This document shows positions 1 to 9,003 of a stretch of 16,308 nt of DNA, piece by piece. Source of the stretch: DASZCR01 sp964246705 (GTDB lineage: Bacteria > Acidobacteriota > Blastocatellia > Pyrinomonadales > Pyrinomonadaceae); contig CAXTRQ010000135.1 of the NCBI GenBank assembly GCA_964246705.1, positions 1 to 16,308 of the forward strand, in the 5' to 3' direction. Numbering within the stretch: position 1 is the first letter of the stretch; every line of letters starts with the position of its first letter. The notes below the pieces were generated by a model. The model was not told where the DNA came from. It saw nothing but the letters and a program-made list of their open reading frames with translations, and did no database searches. Position numbers and translations under genes: made by a program.

Positions 1-2
1 CG

Positions 3-89
3 AAGCCGATTAATCTCGTCCTGTTGAAGAATCTGCTCAGTTGCCTTCTGCCCGTCGAATGCACCTACTCGACCGGGGGCGCGTCCTGA
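3..89 (+). CDS. Partial response-regulator receiver (REC) domain, C-terminal end only
   Basis: An open frame entering from the left edge (frame 3) encodes about 28 residues and ends with TGA at 87-89. It begins KPINLVLLKNLL, which matches the last part of a CheY-like receiver domain: the conserved Lys-Pro pair followed by the amphipathic final helix (alpha 5). The rest of the protein lies outside the window, so I cannot tell whether it is a stand-alone regulator or the tail of a hybrid kinase. Its 3' end overlaps the 3' end of the convergent histidine kinase by 25 bp. Neighbouring signalling genes make the reading more plausible, but it rests on a short match. Confidence 0.55.
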   Translation, partial: KPINLVLLKNLLSCLLPVECTYSTGGAS

Positions 90-2566
90 TTTTCGGAGGG
101 GGAGCGCTCCGTTCGCTCGAATCCGAACGCTTCATCGAGGCACTTGAATTCCTGTTTGAGTTCAATCATTAGCGACCGGGCCTCTTCGAGCGACCCATTT
201 ATCACGTCATTCTCCAATTCGCCGCTGAGCACAGCCATCCGTGTAATTCCGAGAATCGCACTCGTGCCCTTGAGTCCATGCGCCTCCCTCTGGACGACGG
301 GCGCGTTTCCCTGCTCGAAAGCGCTTTCTAATCTGGCGAGCAGCGGTCGCGTGTCGCGTAAATATATCTGAATCAATTCGGTCATCAATTCGGTTTCACC
401 TTCCGACTGCGCTTCTCTAAAGCTGGCGAGCACCTCTGGAGCGACGATCCGCTCAAGCGGCGAGCTATCCTGTGCGCTCGGGTTTTGCGCTCCGGCGCGG
501 GCCGGGCGCACAGGCCGCGCGATCCAGTGCTCAAGCACCTTCTCCAAGGTTTTAGACTTGACCGGCTTTGCCACGTAGTCGTCCATCCCTGCCGCCAGAC
601 ACTTTTGACGGACTTCCTCGGAAGCATGAGCCGTGAGTGCGATAATCGGAATGTGTTTCGATGCGCCTTCGCGCTGTCGTATCTCCGCAGTCGTTTCGTA
701 GCCATCCATCTCAGGCATTTGGCAGTCCATCAGGATGATGTCGTAGGCGCTTTTTTTCAAAGCTTCGAGCACTTCCTGACCATTAGCCACCGCGTCGGCC
801 TGATAGCCTAATTCTTGAAGCTGGTGCAAAGCCACTCTCTGATTGATGAGTTGGTCTTCGGCGACGAGAATGCGAAGGTCTCGTCGCCGTTCTGCCGTGT
901 GCTGCGACGTTGGAACGGATGAAGATTGGGAGGGTTGATAGCCATGCTGTTCCTTCGAGATTGATTTCAGTGGCTCAAGCTCGTCGAACTGCTTCTCAAA
1001 CTTCGCCGTGAACCAGAAGGTTGAGCCTCTGCCTTCGACGCTCTCCACACCGATTTCCCCATCCATATATTCGACGAGTTGCTTGGAGATGACCAATCCG
1101 AGACCTGTGCCGCCGTACTTGCGCGTCGTCGAACCATCCGCCTGAGTGAAAGCTTGGAAAAGCCTCCGCTGTGCGGCTGCGGAAATACCGATGCCCGTGT
1201 CGCTGACAACAAAGCGAACTATGGCATGTGTACCCGTCTCGTATTCCTTTGTGACGCGCAGAACAACTTCGCCGTGTTTCGTAAACTTCACCGCATTGCC
1301 TATGAGATTGGTCAACACCTGCCGCACTCGCAGCGGGTCGCCGCGAAGCTTTGTCGGAACATCTCGATAGACGAGTGAAGCCAGTTCAAGCCCCTTATCT
1401 TCTGCACGTTCGGTAAAAGATTTGATAGCGCCTTCGAGCGTGGCATGGAGGTCAAAGTCCAAGCTCTCGAACTTCAACTTTCCGGCTTCGATCTTCGAGA
1501 AATCAAGGATGTCGTTAATGATGGTCAGCAACGCATCGCCGCTGGACTGAATGTCCTGAGCGAATTGACGCTGCTTTGGAGTCAGTTCAGTATTGAGCAA
1601 CAGTCCGGTCAGCCCGATGATGCCGTTCATCGGCGTGCGAATTTCGTGGCTCATGTTCGCCAAGAATTCCGATTTCAGACGCGCCGACTCCAGCGCCGCG
1701 TCGCGCGCCTCGGCCAGTTCCACCTCGATCTGTTTTCGTTCCGTGATGTCGCGTGAGATACCAATCAGACCCGCGACGTTACCTTGAGGATTGGTGTAAA
1801 CTCCTTCAGTCAAAAGATAGGTGCGCGTGATGCCTGCGGCTGACGTAGCCGTGACTTCAAATGTTTGAGTTCTGCCAGATGCAATAATCCGGCGGTCGCA
1901 TTCCATCAGCAAGCGTGCCGTGTCGGGCGAATACAGTTCCATGTCGTCCTGACCGATAATCTCTTCAAATGGCTTCCCCAGAACTGCCGCCCCAGCCGAA
2001 TTGATTGTAAGATAGCAGCCATCGAGGTCTTTCATGTAGATGGCATCGGTTGTTCCTTCGATAATGGCGCGCAGGATGTTATTGCTCGCGTATCGTGCTT
2101 CCTCAATTCGTTCGCGCTCTGCGACCTGCTCGGTGAGAGACGCGTTGGCCTCGGAAAGCTCGCGCGTGCGTTCCCTGACTCTCTCTTCCAAAGCCTGATG
2201 AGCGGCCCATAATCTATGTTCGACTCGTTTGCGCGATACGAAAAGTGAAGTGATGACGGAGCCTTCGAGGACGAATAGAATTAGTTGGATATGATGTCCG
2301 ATGTCGCCATAAAAGATCGAGCCTACCGGCGCGAGAAAAAAGTAGTCGGCGACAAGCGCGGACAGGATGGTTGCCAGCAGCCCCGGCCCAAATCCCCCAT
2401 AGAGAGCACTGAGCATGACGGCGATCAAGAACAAGAGGAATGGAGACTGGAAGGGAGACTCTCTTCCGATGTAGGGCGCTAATAACAATCTCACAAGCAA
2501 CATTAGCGAGACAGCCAAAACGGCGGTCACATAACGAAATAGTAAGGCACGGCTCACTCTAGGCAT
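65..2566 (-). CDS. Hybrid sensor histidine kinase (DUF4118-like / PAS / HisKA / HATPase_c / REC / Hpt)
   Basis: An 833-residue membrane-bound unorthodox histidine kinase. Residues about 8-110 are a hydrophobic, KdpD-like DUF4118-type region with four likely membrane segments. A coiled coil (about 115-157) leads to a PAS domain (about 158-280). HisKA carries the phospho-accepting His307 in MSHEIRTPMN. The ATPase domain has an N box (Asn420/Asn424), DTGIGI (456-461) and GGTGLGL (485-491). After a Gln/Ser-rich linker (about 535-560), a REC domain has Glu570/Asp571, phospho-acceptor Asp614 in MDCQMPEMDG, Thr645 and Lys667. A C-terminal Hpt domain has His763 in REAHGLKG. All key residues are present, so a full His-Asp-His relay should work. 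The start is ATG with only a weak upstream ribosome site. The signal sensed is unknown. The likely final partner is a stand-alone regulator such as the divergent LuxR-type gene at 3344. Confidence 0.95.
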   Translation of the reverse strand: MPRVSRALLFRYVTAVLAVSLMLLVRLLLAPYIGRESPFQSPFLLFLIAVMLSALYGGFGPGLLATILSALVADYFFLAPVGSIFYGDIGHHIQLILFVLEGSVITSLFVSRKRVEHRLWAAHQALEERVRERTRELSEANASLTEQVAERERIEEARYASNNILRAIIEGTTDAIYMKDLDGCYLTINSAGAAVLGKPFEEIIGQDDMELYSPDTARLLMECDRRIIASGRTQTFEVTATSAAGITRTYLLTEGVYTNPQGNVAGLIGISRDITERKQIEVELAEARDAALESARLKSEFLANMSHEIRTPMNGIIGLTGLLLNTELTPKQRQFAQDIQSSGDALLTIINDILDFSKIEAGKLKFESLDFDLHATLEGAIKSFTERAEDKGLELASLVYRDVPTKLRGDPLRVRQVLTNLIGNAVKFTKHGEVVLRVTKEYETGTHAIVRFVVSDTGIGISAAAQRRLFQAFTQADGSTTRKYGGTGLGLVISKQLVEYMDGEIGVESVEGRGSTFWFTAKFEKQFDELEPLKSISKEQHGYQPSQSSSVPTSQHTAERRRDLRILVAEDQLINQRVALHQLQELGYQADAVANGQEVLEALKKSAYDIILMDCQMPEMDGYETTAEIRQREGASKHIPIIALTAHASEEVRQKCLAAGMDDYVAKPVKSKTLEKVLEHWIARPVRPARAGAQNPSAQDSSPLERIVAPEVLASFREAQSEGETELMTELIQIYLRDTRPLLARLESAFEQGNAPVVQREAHGLKGTSAILGITRMAVLSGELENDVINGSLEEARSLMIELKQEFKCLDEAFGFERTERSPSENQDAPPVE
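469..514. repeat. Imperfectly spaced palindrome inside the kinase gene, at the REC-Hpt linker
   Basis: Nine-base arms CCTGTGCGC (469-477) and GCGCACAGG (506-514) are perfect reverse complements around a 28-base GC-rich loop. The loop itself holds a smaller CCGG...CCGG palindrome. The element is in frame and encodes a flexible Arg/Ala-rich linker (about residues 684-700) between the receiver and Hpt domains, so it does not disturb either fold. It may be an in-frame palindromic repeat of the kind known in Rickettsia, or a chance GC-rich hairpin. A single copy cannot decide. Confidence 0.4.
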
Positions 2567-2778
2567 ATTCCGGTTCTCTGACTATTTATCGTGCGCGCAA
2601 CGGGGAAGGAATCTGCGACCCTATTACCTCCCTCAGAGGCAGGTTTAGCTAACGAGGTCGTGAGAGATGGTTGGGGTGGCGCACCAAATTCCTAACGTCT
2701 GGCAACTATTGTAACACCTGTATAACAGCTATCGTATATTTATTGCAATCCGCGCCCTATTCAGCTTTTCTCTTGATA

Positions 2779-2807
2779 TTGACAGCGACAGTTGCTTGGA
2801 ATAGGAT
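2779..2807 (+). promoter_or_regulatory. Sigma70-like promoter
   Basis: A perfect -35 hexamer TTGACA (2779-2784) is separated by exactly 17 bases from TAGGAT (2802-2807), which matches TATAAT at four of six positions including the outer bases. Predicted transcription start is about 2814. It lies about 530 bp upstream of the response-regulator start, so it could drive a long leader or, with the hairpin at 2951-2974, a short independent RNA. Confidence 0.45.
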
Positions 2808-2813
2808 GCGCGC

Positions 2814-2974
2814 GTTGTTCATCTTCCAGACAATTCGGACTCGATTGTTCGCGCAAGATTTAATTGCACCTCGCTGGGAAGCCTCGACGCTCTTGACAAT
2901 CCTTCCGGCATCAAAAGCGCACGGTTTCTCATAACATCAACTTGACGGCGCGCCTTTTATCCAAGGCGTTTCTT
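2814..2974 (+). ncRNA. Candidate small RNA of about 160 nt
   Basis: This segment is bounded by a consensus-like promoter just upstream and an intrinsic-terminator-like hairpin at its 3' end, with no convincing coding frame between them. Its 5' part can fold: GCGCG (2808-2814 area, two registers) can pair with CGCGC (2850-2854), enclosing ACAAT (2830-2834) paired with ATTGT (2844-2848). It matches no RNA family I recognise. The call depends on promoter and terminator geometry alone. It could instead be the attenuated leader of the response regulator downstream. Confidence 0.28.
2951..2974 (+). terminator. Rho-independent terminator-like hairpin
   Basis: CGCCTT (2951-2956) and AAGGCG (2963-2968) form a perfect 6-bp stem with a 6-base loop. 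A G-U pair can extend it by one, and TTTCTT follows immediately (2969-2974). The stem is short and the T-run is broken by one C, so termination may be partial. No protein gene ends just upstream, which points to a short transcript or leader attenuation. Confidence 0.4.
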
Positions 2975-3170
2975 CACTCCTTTAGAACTACTTTGGGAAA
3001 CCCCTTCATGCTGACGCGCTTTTCAACATCCTTATCGCAACATTATCGCTATCAGAAGCAATCTGCGCTATTCTCTTTAAGACGAAATACGCAGTCGCGT
3101 ACTGTTAATAAAATTCATGGAGCATCGTTAAGCCGCCAGCACCATACTCCCTTCTTCGGGAAGACGCATG

Positions 3171-3186
3171 ACGGTGACCTCACCGT
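3171..3186. repeat. 16-base palindrome upstream of the response regulator
   Basis: ACGGTGA-CC-TCACCGT has perfect 7-base arms around two bases. It lies 157 bp before the response-regulator start codon. Size and symmetry would suit a dimeric regulator's operator or a small hairpin. No matching second copy was seen in the window, so function is a guess. Confidence 0.3.
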
Positions 3187-3343
3187 GTCGAGCATTAACG
3201 AATTTGATGGCATGCCTGTTTTAACCTCACTATCACAGAGCATCGTCGCTTGGGTCGGTCATCCGCCGGTCGAATTGCAATCGAAACGGTGACAACCCCC
3301 GACAACATCAAAAGCTCTCGCATTTGAGGATCCAAAACACGCC

Positions 3344-4048
3344 ATGTCCCTTGCCCCCAGCGGAGCGAAGTTTATCCGCATCATTATCATAGATGACCAC
3401 GAAGTGGTACGTGCCGGACTGCGTGCGTTGATTAAAAAGCGCTCGACGATGCAGGTCGTCGGCGAGGCGTCGAACGCCGCCGACGCGTTGGCCGTGACAG
3501 CGCGTGAGCAACCCGACATTATTCTCCTCGACCTTGATCTCGACCCGGACAGCGGACTCGATCTCCTGCCGAAACTGCTCGCGGTCGCCAGCAACGTCCG
3601 TGTCCTCGTGCTGACAGGCACACAGGATTACGAGGCGCATCGTCAGGCAGCGCAACTCGGCGCAGTCGGACTCGTGCATAAGAAGAAGGCAGCTGAGGTG
3701 GTTTTGAAGGCGATTGAGAAAGTTGATGCGGGAGAGGTCTGGTTCGACAACTCGCTCATCATGAGCCTGCTGGCTGAAGTATCGCGCTCACGCGAATCAA
3801 AAAAGCGAGACCCGCAAGCCAAAAGCATCGCCACTTTGACGGCGCGAGAACGCGAAGTCATCACACTTGTCGGTGAGGGACTCAAAAACAAACAGCTTGC
3901 AGAGAGACTATTTATCAGCGAGACGACCGTCTCCCATCATCTCACCTCAATCTACAATAAGCTCGGCGTCTGTGGTCGTCTGGAGTTGCTCGTCTACGCA
4001 CACGCGCACGGTCTGGCAAAACCACCCACGAGCGCGCATCCTCTTTAG
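3344..4048 (+). CDS. NarL/FixJ-family response regulator (REC + LuxR-type HTH)
   Basis: A 234-residue DNA-binding response regulator. The receiver domain (about 10-125) has Asp17/Asp18, phospho-acceptor Asp63 in the strand ending IILLD, Thr91 and a Lys at 113-114. The C-terminal LuxR-type helix-turn-helix (about 163-225) reads LTAREREVITLVGEGLKNKQ followed by the recognition-helix region ISETTVSHHL, a textbook match. Length is usual for the family. The start has GAGGA about 14 bases upstream, a longish spacing, but the ATG fits the domain start. It is divergent from the hybrid kinase and is the natural candidate to receive phosphate from that kinase's Hpt His763, as BvgA does from BvgS. It also lies directly upstream of the copper cassette on the same strand and might control it. 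Both links are inferences. Confidence 0.93.
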   Translation: MSLAPSGAKFIRIIIIDDHEVVRAGLRALIKKRSTMQVVGEASNAADALAVTAREQPDIILLDLDLDPDSGLDLLPKLLAVASNVRVLVLTGTQDYEAHRQAAQLGAVGLVHKKKAAEVVLKAIEKVDAGEVWFDNSLIMSLLAEVSRSRESKKRDPQAKSIATLTAREREVITLVGEGLKNKQLAERLFISETTVSHHLTSIYNKLGVCGRLELLVYAHAHGLAKPPTSAHPL

Positions 4049-4285
4049 TAAGATTACATCCGCCGTGCGGAATCCGCGACATTTTAATATTACACGGCTC
4101 ATCAATCCCACCGCTCTCCGGCCATCATCAGACCTCACGTCCGGTTATCTCCAAGTCGCACCCTATCCGCAGGAACACGCCGCAAACCAAAATTCCCGGC
4201 CATAACTTCCGCGACTTCAAAGCGGAACGGGAGCATTTCATGTCGCTTGTAGTGGCATAAATCACCCAGCCCCATCCGGCAAAAG

Positions 4286-4303
4286 ATGGCAACTTCTTGC
4301 CAT
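4286..4303. repeat. Short perfect hairpin between regulator and oxidase genes
   Basis: ATGGCAA-CTTC-TTGCCAT makes a perfect 7-bp stem with a 4-base loop, followed on the plus strand by TAAAAAA. Read on the minus strand it is followed by CTTTTG, so it would be a weak terminator for minus-strand transcription, yet no minus-strand gene ends here. It lies 238 bp past the response-regulator stop and may be an mRNA 3' structure. Confidence 0.35.
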
Positions 4304-4703
4304 TAAAAAAGGCAGGATTCGACGATGCGCTCTCATCCTCAAGCCATGTATCTTCAACGGTGTCATCTAAACTCTTAAGAGTAGCCCTCAGACAAAAGTA
4401 GTAACTCATCCATTAATGACAGCTACCGTGAATGACAGTTGGCCTTGCGACTGATGTCTGAAAAGCTCTGAGAGAGCGGCTTCAAGGAAGCGAGTTCATC
4501 GAGCAGGCGACCTAACAGTTAAATCCACCGGACAAACTGTCAAGTTGCGTCAATCGCCTGTTTGGTTCGTTCCCGCTGGTGATTAAATCGCTAGGAATTC
4601 ACCGGATTAACTGAATCAATTACCTATTGGGATTTCACGGACTTCCCAAACTTTGCCCTCGCCGGGGACTACACTTAATCCTCGGATGCAGACACCTCGT
4701 CAG

Positions 4704-4710
4704 AAGGAGA
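4704..4710 (+). promoter_or_regulatory. Ribosome-binding site that sets the multicopper oxidase start
   Basis: AAGGAGA lies 5 bases before the ATG at 4716. The frame is open further upstream with possible starts at 4653 and 4686, but neither has such a site, and 4716 leaves a sensible Tat signal sequence. I therefore place the start at 4716. Confidence 0.75.
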
Positions 4711-4715
4711 AAATA

Positions 4716-7067
<2,352 letters not shown>

Positions 7068-7093
7068 CGTCGGATGAGTTAACACAGACAGGC

Positions 7094-7192
<99 letters not shown>

Positions 7193-7307
7193 GCTTCACG
7201 ATTTGAACAGGTCAAGAAGGGCGACTCATGGAACGGTCTTAAAGTTGTCCTGTCGAGATCAAAACGGACGGCGCGGCGAATCGTCAACCAATAGTATTAA
7301 AAGGTAT

Positions 7308-7314
7308 GGAGAAG
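7308..7314 (+). promoter_or_regulatory. Ribosome-binding site favouring the 7321 start
   Basis: GGAGAAG sits 6 bases before ATG 7321. The alternative in-frame ATG at 7306 overlaps this site and has only AAGG one base upstream of it, too close for a usual ribosome-binding site. The 7321 start gives a compact signal sequence (Lys-rich n-region, then hydrophobic core). Confidence 0.6.
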
Positions 7315-7320
7315 TCTGCT

Positions 7321-8439
7321 ATGAATGGCAAGATTGCGAATCTGAAGCTGGTTTTATTTCTGCTCGGTACGTTAATGCTCATGTTCAGCATGCCTCTTTC
7401 AGTCGTTCCACAGGGCACTACCGGGGCAGCTTCAGCACAGACGGATGAACTCCGATTCAGTTGCCCGATGCATCCATCCGTCAGGTCAAAGAATGCTGGA
7501 CTCTGCCCGAAATGCGGTATGACCCTCAAGCTGACGCCCCGTGGAGATGCATCAGGAACGGGCGTGTCATCGGGTACGCGTTACGGGGCTAACTATTTCC
7601 CCAACGTCGAACTGACCACACAGGACGGTAAGAACGTGCGTTTCTACGACGATCTGCTTAAAGATAAGGTCGTCGCCATCGCCCTCATCTACACGCGCTG
7701 TCTGGACAACTGCCCGCTTGAGACCGCGCGCATGGCTCAGGTGCAGAGATTATTGGGCGACCGGATGGGCAAAGATATTTACTTCTACTCGATCACCATT
7801 GATCCCAAGCACGATACGCCGGAAGTCCTCAAGGCTTATGCGAAGAAGTTTAAGGCTGGCCCCGGCTGGACATTCCTCACCGGAAAGGAAGCTGACGTTG
7901 AGTTGATTGGCAGGAAACTGGGGTTGTATTCCACTCCCGATCCGAATGACCGCGACGGTCACATGCCAAGCTTGCTAATCGGCAACGTCGCGACCGGCCA
8001 GTGGAGAAAGAACTCCGCCACGGACAACCCGTCGTTCCTCGTCTGGAAGATGGAAGAAGTGATGGGCAAATACAGTGATGTGGATGTGTCTAAGAAGAGC
8101 TACGAGAATGCCCCGACGCTCACCTTCACTAACGGGCAGTATCTCTTCTCGACGCGGTGCGCCGCCTGCCACACCATCGGAAAGGGAGACTCGATAGGGC
8201 CAGACCTGCTCGGCGTGGCGAGTTCACGAGACCGCGCATGGCTCAAACGCTTTATCGCCGTGCCGGATCAAATGCTGGCGGAGAAAGACCCGCTCGCTAC
8301 AGCCCTCTTCAAAAAGTACAACGAGGTGCAGATGCCCAACCTGCGGCTGCCGGAAGAAGACGTGAACAGCCTGATTAGGTATATAGAAACTCTCAGCGCC
8401 GAAAGGTTGAAAGAGAAAACCGGAGAGGCGACGAGATAA
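7321..8439 (+). CDS. Exported fusion: heavy-metal-binding domain + SCO1/SenC domain + cytochrome c domain
   Basis: A 372-residue exported three-part protein. Residues 1-40 are a Sec-type signal or membrane anchor ending near ASAQ. Residues about 45-72 are a small heavy-metal-binding domain, CPMHP (48-52) then CPKCGM (62-67), as found on copper and silver transport proteins. An SCO1/SenC thioredoxin fold (about 90-250) has the copper-binding CxxxC pair Cys127/Cys131 (TRCLDNCP) and the conserved His214 (DGHMPS). A class-I cytochrome c domain (about 265-360) has the haem motif CAACH (280-284) and a probable axial Met338 (VQMPNL). SCO proteins deliver copper to, or reduce thiols of, copper centres such as CuA. 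Here the nearest copper protein is the upstream multicopper oxidase, so metallation of it or electron transfer with it is plausible. TatA follows after 66 bp, likely on the same mRNA. Confidence 0.9.
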   Translation: MNGKIANLKLVLFLLGTLMLMFSMPLSVVPQGTTGAASAQTDELRFSCPMHPSVRSKNAGLCPKCGMTLKLTPRGDASGTGVSSGTRYGANYFPNVELTTQDGKNVRFYDDLLKDKVVAIALIYTRCLDNCPLETARMAQVQRLLGDRMGKDIYFYSITIDPKHDTPEVLKAYAKKFKAGPGWTFLTGKEADVELIGRKLGLYSTPDPNDRDGHMPSLLIGNVATGQWRKNSATDNPSFLVWKMEEVMGKYSDVDVSKKSYENAPTLTFTNGQYLFSTRCAACHTIGKGDSIGPDLLGVASSRDRAWLKRFIAVPDQMLAEKDPLATALFKKYNEVQMPNLRLPEEDVNSLIRYIETLSAERLKEKTGEATR

Positions 8440-8505
8440 TCGAGCCTCAACCAAGAGCCACAGATACTGAAGGCGATAGCGCCGAACCTGAAACGGAGTT
8501 TAATT

Positions 8506-8784
8506 ATGAATGCAATGTTTTTGTTAGGAATGCCCGGAGGCTCGGAGTGGATCGTACTCCTCCTCGTCATGTTACTTCTCTTCGGTGGAACTCGCCTGCC
8601 GCAACTCGCCAAGGGCTTAGGACAGAGCATCAAGGAGTTCAAAAATGGCATCGCACAACTAGAAGACAGCATCGCCATCGAAGAACCTCAACGTCCGCAA
8701 ACACGCTTACAGGCCAGCGCGTCCGCAGGCGTCGGAGCCGACGACCTTGCCCGCGATAGCAAGTTGGCCGCCGAGCGATCTTAA
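8506..8784 (+). CDS. tatA: Sec-independent (Tat) translocase subunit TatA/E
   Basis: A 92-residue TatA-family protein that would help form the pore for folded, twin-arginine-signal substrates at the cytoplasmic membrane. It shows one N-terminal membrane helix (about 14-26), the hinge FGGTRLP (26-32), and the amphipathic helix LAKGLGQSIKEFKNG (34-48), all standard for TatA. GGAG is placed 7 bases before the ATG. The C-terminal tail (about 60-92) is not conserved in the family; it contains ASAGVGAD (72-79), an octapeptide also present in the permease at 9004-10431. It is close behind the fusion gene and in the same cassette as a Tat-signal oxidase. No TatB or TatC is in the window, so it would depend on them from elsewhere. 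TatB is less likely given the short length and lack of an N-terminal Glu in the usual place. Confidence 0.9.
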   Translation: MNAMFLLGMPGGSEWIVLLLVMLLLFGGTRLPQLAKGLGQSIKEFKNGIAQLEDSIAIEEPQRPQTRLQASASAGVGADDLARDSKLAAERS

Positions 8785-8848
8785 GAAACTGATAGAAGTA
8801 GTTCCCCGTCGGGATTTGATATTTATAGTTCCGGCTACTCATTTCTTC

Positions 8849-8899
8849 ATAAGCTCCGTCCCGGCGACATCTGCACATGCCGCCCCTGACGGAGCTTAT
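8849..8899. repeat. Perfect 12-base inverted repeat between convergent genes
   Basis: ATAAGCTCCGTC (8849-8860) and GACGGAGCTTAT (8888-8899) are perfect complements around a 27-base loop, which can add a 4-bp inner stem (CGGC 8862-8865 with GCCG 8879-8882). It lies 64 bp after the tatA stop and 104 bp before the permease stop, so it faces both convergent transcripts. Neither side carries a T-run, so it is not a classic intrinsic terminator. It may act as a two-way transcript-end structure or be a palindromic intergenic repeat. Confidence 0.55.
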
Positions 8900-9003
8900 C
8901 AAGCATTATGCTACAGGCTCGCCACCCTTAAACTCAGCGCCAGAATGGTCACGACGAGTTTGCTTCTTGGAGACTGTGTTGAAGAAAAGCTTGGGGACGG
9001 CTC

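Larger units (their letters stand above)
2567..3343. other. Gene-poor spacer between the divergent kinase and response-regulator genes
   Basis: The 777-bp stretch is visibly richer in A/T than its flanks. Open frames of up to 116 codons exist, but their translations show no recognisable domain and no convincing ribosome site, so I call no protein. It should contain the promoters of both divergent genes. I can point to one strong plus-strand promoter-like site (2779-2807), one terminator-like hairpin (2951-2974) and one 16-base palindrome (3171-3186). Confidence 0.6.
4049..4715. other. Upstream region of the multicopper oxidase; no gene recognised
   Basis: No frame in these 667 bp gives a recognisable protein; a 93-codon minus-strand frame (4128-4409) has no domain signature. 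It holds a hairpin at 4286-4303; two copies of AATGACAG starting at 4416 and 4432, 16 bp apart; and a 6-base inverted repeat ACAGTT/AACTGT (4515-4520 and 4535-4540). The oxidase promoter should lie here, but I see no good -35/-10 pair and no obvious CueR-type copper operator. Confidence 0.5.

Noticed and set aside
2671..3292. Two plus-strand frames of 87 and 116 codons in the signalling spacer
   Set aside because: No domain similarity, no good ribosome-binding site, and compositions like random translation of A/T-rich spacer.
4128..4409. 93-codon minus-strand frame upstream of the oxidase
   Set aside because: No recognisable domain, signal or neighbour support; kept only as part of the spacer description.
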